A DNA stretch of 14,051 bases. Source: JAULZV01 sp964401885. Its GTDB lineage: Bacteria; Patescibacteriota; Minisyncoccia; Phycocordibacterales; JAACPR01. Shown piece after piece: positions 11,783 through 14,051 of this stretch; position 1 is the stretch's first letter, and each line of letters starts with the position of its first letter. The notes beneath the pieces are model-generated. The model did not search any database. It had not been told where the DNA came from and worked only from the letters and a program-made list of their open reading frames with translations. The stretch covers positions 1 through 14,051 of the forward strand of contig CAYOAC010000016.1 of NCBI GenBank assembly GCA_964401885.1, read 5' to 3'. A program made the translations under genes and the position numbers.

Positions 11783-12967
11783 ATGAAAAAAATAGGATTA
11801 ATTTTATTCATTTTTGTAATCAGTTCTTCTTTTGTATTTGCAGAAAATTCAAATGTGATTCAATCATTCAAAAAAATAATTGCTTTACAAAAAATAGAAG
11901 TCTTGGTTCCAACAGTAGTAGAAGTTGTTTTACCAAATGAGATTACAAGTTCTTATTTTGCAGTTTTAAATGAAACTGACAAAAAATTTGAACCTTATGT
12001 TGTAACGAATAATACCTTATTGGACTCTAACTCATATGTATCAATACCTCAAAAAATAAGTAGTAACTTCCCTAATCAAATTTCAAACGTATTTGATAAT
12101 AGCTTCCAAACATACTCTCAATTTGATGTAGATCAAGACGGTAAAGGTTATGTAACGATTGATTATTCTTTTATTGAAAATGTTAAAAGTAATTCAATAT
12201 CACTTTCTCTTGACCAATATGTTTCCCTACCCAATTCAATCACAATCAAAGCGATAGAAAATGGAAAAGAAAAAATTGTTTTATCTCAATTCAAACCAAC
12301 TTCCAATATAATTAATTTCCCTGAAACATCTTCTAATAATTGGAAATTTGAAATAAATTATTCACAACCATTAAGGATAAACGAACTTCAAATACAAAAT
12401 CTAAACGCTAAAAAAATACCAACCTCTCTTAGATTTTTGGCACAACCCAAAAAAGAATATAAAATTTTTGCCGAACCAGATTTGATAATTAATCAAAATA
12501 CTTCAGAACGACCAAACCTTTTATCAAATGATGATGTAAAAATAATTCAAACATTGAGTGTTGATAAAAATCAATCATATAAATTAGCAGATACTGACAA
12601 CGATACTATTCCGGATATAAATGATAATTGTGTTTTAATTCCAAATACTGATCAAGCAGATATCAATCAAAATAATCGTGGTGATGTATGTGATGACTTC
12701 GACAAAGACGGAGTTATCAATTCAGAAGATAATTGTATTAATGAACCAAATGCAAACCAAGCGGATATCGATCTTGATAAAATTGGAGACGCTTGTGATG
12801 GGATAGAAAGTAGACTTACAGAAAAATATCCTTGGCTTGTTTGGGGGGGGATAATATTTGCAGCTCTCCTATTCCTCGGATTGTTTGCTGTAGCAATTAG
12901 AAAAATCAGATTTAATCAAAGTGTAGTTGAAGAAAAGAAACCAGATATTAATCAACTAATGAAATAA
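11783..12967 (+). CDS. Exported, C-terminally anchored protein with thrombospondin type 3 repeats, DUF3999-like partner of DUF2339
   Basis: 394 residues: a signal peptide (1-20, ending VFA-ENS), a beta-rich external region (about 35-230), two calcium-binding thrombospondin type 3 repeats and one membrane anchor (about 350-371), then a basic cytosolic tail. The repeats are DTDNDTIPDINDNC (270-283) and DFDKDGVINSEDNC (305-318), each with PNxxQADI and a closing GDxCD; their cysteines (283, 303, 318, 338) and Asp ladder are intact. The central region, including NYSQPLRINELQI (192-204), looks like the carbohydrate-binding-type fold of DUF3999, which agrees with the DUF2339 neighbour, but this link is inferred. 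A run of eight G bases lies in the codons W-G-G just before the anchor. Followed by a terminator. Confidence 0.82.
   Translation: MKKIGLILFIFVISSSFVFAENSNVIQSFKKIIALQKIEVLVPTVVEVVLPNEITSSYFAVLNETDKKFEPYVVTNNTLLDSNSYVSIPQKISSNFPNQISNVFDNSFQTYSQFDVDQDGKGYVTIDYSFIENVKSNSISLSLDQYVSLPNSITIKAIENGKEKIVLSQFKPTSNIINFPETSSNNWKFEINYSQPLRINELQIQNLNAKKIPTSLRFLAQPKKEYKIFAEPDLIINQNTSERPNLLSNDDVKIIQTLSVDKNQSYKLADTDNDTIPDINDNCVLIPNTDQADINQNNRGDVCDDFDKDGVINSEDNCINEPNANQADIDLDKIGDACDGIESRLTEKYPWLVWGGIIFAALLFLGLFAVAIRKIRFNQSVVEEKKPDINQLMK
12843..12850 (+). repeat. G8 homopolymer tract, possible slippage site
   Basis: Eight consecutive G in a low-G+C gene, encoding the end of Trp354 and Gly355-Gly356 at the start of the membrane anchor. 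Loss of one G gives TAA after two glycines; gain of one G gives a stop about 16 residues later. Either change would remove the anchor. Confidence 0.5.
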
Positions 12968-12976
12968 TTTAAACCT

Positions 12977-13006
12977 AAAAACACCTGCCGTACGGCAGGT
13001 GTTTTT
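12977..13006 (+). terminator. Terminator after the thrombospondin-repeat gene
   Basis: AAAAACACCTGCCGT (12977-12991) and its exact complement (12992-13006) form a perfect 30-bp palindrome that would fold with a minimal loop, ending in TTTTT. It lies 9 bp past the stop codon. Confidence 0.85.
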
Positions 13007-13059
13007 GACTTATAAAAATCTTGTAGTAATGTAAAATTCAAATGAACCTTTAAATCAAA

Positions 13060-13113
13060 TATCATACGAGCCACGAATACATAAATTATTGTGTCTTCAT
13101 GGCTCGTATGATA
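13060..13113 (+). other. Long hairpin covering the first start codon of the next gene
   Basis: TATCATACGAGCCA (13060-13073) pairs perfectly with TGGCTCGTATGATA (13100-13113). Pairing continues inward, with two mismatches, through GAA/TTC and ACATAA/TTGTGT (one G-U pair), leaving a 4-nt loop at about 13085-13088. There is no T-run on either side, so it is not a normal terminator. The ATG at 13099 is inside the stem. Confidence 0.6.
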
Positions 13114-13899
13114 CACGGTGTATCTGCTAGTAAAACAAACAAAATTAGAAAAAAACTGACCATGAGTGCACAACCATGCTCGGCTATCACTCTGCCAGAA
13201 ATTGGTGGACTGGTGACTGATTACACACAGAAATTATCTGGCCGTAGAGCCAGACATTGGCATCGAGCCCTCAAAATGCTCGCAAGACAAGAACATCCCC
13301 TAGTTCAGATCGACAAGCTGTTTCAACCATTTGCCTTTAGAACACATGCTTCACATTTCGAAGCTGATATTATTGGCAACCCAAGTTCTTTGTTTGAAAG
13401 GTACTGTGATTTTCATAAGATAGGTTCTACAGGAAACCTTCTTGAATGTTTTCAACAAAGAGAGAGTTGTGGACAACCACTCTTTAAAACTCACTTCACA
13501 AAAGAGGATGAACCTTGGATTGTTTCAGTCACTCTTGGCAGTATTCTTAGCACTGAAGAAAAAAATGATTTGTCTTTTCAACAATTAATTCAAAAAGCTG
13601 CTGAGGAATTTGATTTACATCCATGCGAAACAATTGACGGGCTCATAGGTATTTCATATCTTCTCAAAAGACAAATTGAAAAACCTTTAAGATACATGAC
13701 AGGAGATGTATTGATCTGTACTCCTGATTTACTAATGGGTGAAGAATCAAGTCACCGAGCTCCGTTCTTTGAAATTGGACACAGAGATGGCTTCAATGCC
13801 CATGCTTGTCCAATCCAAGTTAACAAAAAAACAATATGCAATTGGAGAGATATTGGAAACGGTTCCCTTCGCCTATTGTTCATGACAACTCTCGGATAA
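13099..13899 (+). CDS. Unrecognised soluble protein, G+C-richer than its neighbours
   Basis: Up to 266 residues, no signal peptide and no membrane helix. Visible traits: a basic N-terminus (SASKTNKIRKKL), a helix-like RRARHWHRALKMLARQEHP (about 49-67), a His-rich FRTHASHFEADIIGNP (79-94), and a C-terminal block GDVLICTPDLLMGEESSHRAPFFEIGHRDGFNAHACP around 202-238. It is rich in His and Cys, but no arrangement I recognise as a metal site. The first third is clearly richer in G+C than the rest of the window and codon choice differs (CTC, GCC, CTG), which suggests recent acquisition. Possible starts are ATG 13099 or 13108, both in the leader hairpin, or ATG 13162 (MSAQPCSA), after it; 13162 is credible. 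None has a Shine-Dalgarno. A terminator follows. No function can be assigned. Confidence 0.7.
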   Translation: MARMIHGVSASKTNKIRKKLTMSAQPCSAITLPEIGGLVTDYTQKLSGRRARHWHRALKMLARQEHPLVQIDKLFQPFAFRTHASHFEADIIGNPSSLFERYCDFHKIGSTGNLLECFQQRESCGQPLFKTHFTKEDEPWIVSVTLGSILSTEEKNDLSFQQLIQKAAEEFDLHPCETIDGLIGISYLLKRQIEKPLRYMTGDVLICTPDLLMGEESSHRAPFFEIGHRDGFNAHACPIQVNKKTICNWRDIGNGSLRLLFMTTLG

Positions 13900-13912
13900 C
13901 ACCTTTAACCAG

Positions 13913-13942
13913 CCCGACCACTTTATGTGTGTCGGGTTTTTT
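13913..13942 (+). terminator. Rho-independent terminator
   Basis: CCCGAC (13913-13918) pairs with GTCGGG (13931-13936); CAC/GTG extends it past one bulged T. A run of six T follows. It lies 13 bp past the stop of the preceding gene, between convergent genes. Confidence 0.8.
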
Positions 13943-13973
13943 AATTGACTTTCATTCTTAAATAATATTTTAA

Positions 13974-14051
13974 CTATTTTAAAAACTCTAAAGCTCTTTT
14001 CATTATATGCTCTCCTGTGTCTCCCCAATCAAAATATTTTTTATAATCAAC
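13974..14051 (-). CDS. C-terminal end of an unidentified gene cut by the window edge
   Basis: An open minus-strand frame enters from the window end and stops at TAG 13976-13974, giving 25 residues that include YKKYFDWGDTGEHI and end MKRALEFLK. The amphipathic ending and the clean stop ahead of a convergent terminator support a real coding end. It is too short to name a family. Confidence 0.5.
   Translation of the reverse strand, partial: VDYKKYFDWGDTGEHIMKRALEFLK

Noticed and set aside
12952..13173. 73-residue minus-strand frame across the terminator and hairpin
   Set aside because: It crosses a strong terminator palindrome and has no protein-like features.
1..14051. CRISPR array, insertion sequence or rRNA gene
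   Set aside because: No regularly spaced repeats, transposase motifs or rRNA sequence were seen on either strand.

Overview
The window is AT-rich (roughly 30% G+C by eye), uses the standard code (no in-frame TGA in the long ORFs) and has densely packed genes, most of which lack a Shine-Dalgarno sequence. Several traits point to a Candidate Phyla Radiation (Patescibacteria) genome, probably on the Parcubacteria side. These are a short-tailed zinc-ribbon protein with the VPFRP/VYCxxCF signature, an exported cysteine-pair peptidoglycan-binding domain fused to acidic repeats, an adenosylcobalamin-dependent ribonucleotide reductase, and many small membrane proteins. The phylum assignment is inference; no 16S or other marker lies in the window.

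Layout. 1-1910 (minus): a B12-linked operon, with a promoter, a ~195-nt leader that can fold, an ECF-type substrate-binding membrane protein, and a class II ribonucleotide reductase (NrdJ) whose C-terminus is cut by the window edge. 1951-4345 (minus): a terminator, a small membrane-anchored coiled-coil protein, a rubredoxin, and a histidine kinase/OmpR-type response regulator pair. 4346-6554 (plus, divergent from the regulator): three genes linked by ATGA overlaps, namely an ApbE-type flavinyltransferase, a ferric-reductase-like membrane protein lacking the usual heme histidines, and an FNR-type flavin reductase. 6572-9060: a 30-bp-stem bidirectional terminator, a cupin, an acidic repeat protein and a zinc-ribbon protein (all minus). 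9236-9858: two small membrane proteins (minus). 10034-12967 (plus): a DUF2339 multi-spanning membrane protein and a thrombospondin-type-3-repeat protein. 13099-13899 (plus): an unrecognised, G+C-richer gene whose start lies in a long hairpin. 13974-14051 (minus): the C-terminal end of another gene.

Main reading. The best candidate for something undescribed is the redox module at 2.0-6.55 kb. Upstream of both the rubredoxin gene and the apbE operon sits the same promoter layout: two TATTCAT-like heptamers in direct repeat with a 4-nt gap (11-bp period), then exactly 10 nt, then a -10 hexamer. That is the geometry of PhoB/OmpR-family activator boxes, and an OmpR-family regulator lies between the two targets. 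I infer that this two-component system controls a flavin/rubredoxin electron-transfer set built around a membrane protein that appears to have lost heme, which would suit an organism that cannot make heme.

Other points to check: the foldable leader in front of the transporter/nrdJ operon, apparently leaderless start sites, a G8 tract placed so that slippage would remove a membrane anchor, very long perfect terminator stems, and the hairpin over the start of the 13.1-kb gene.
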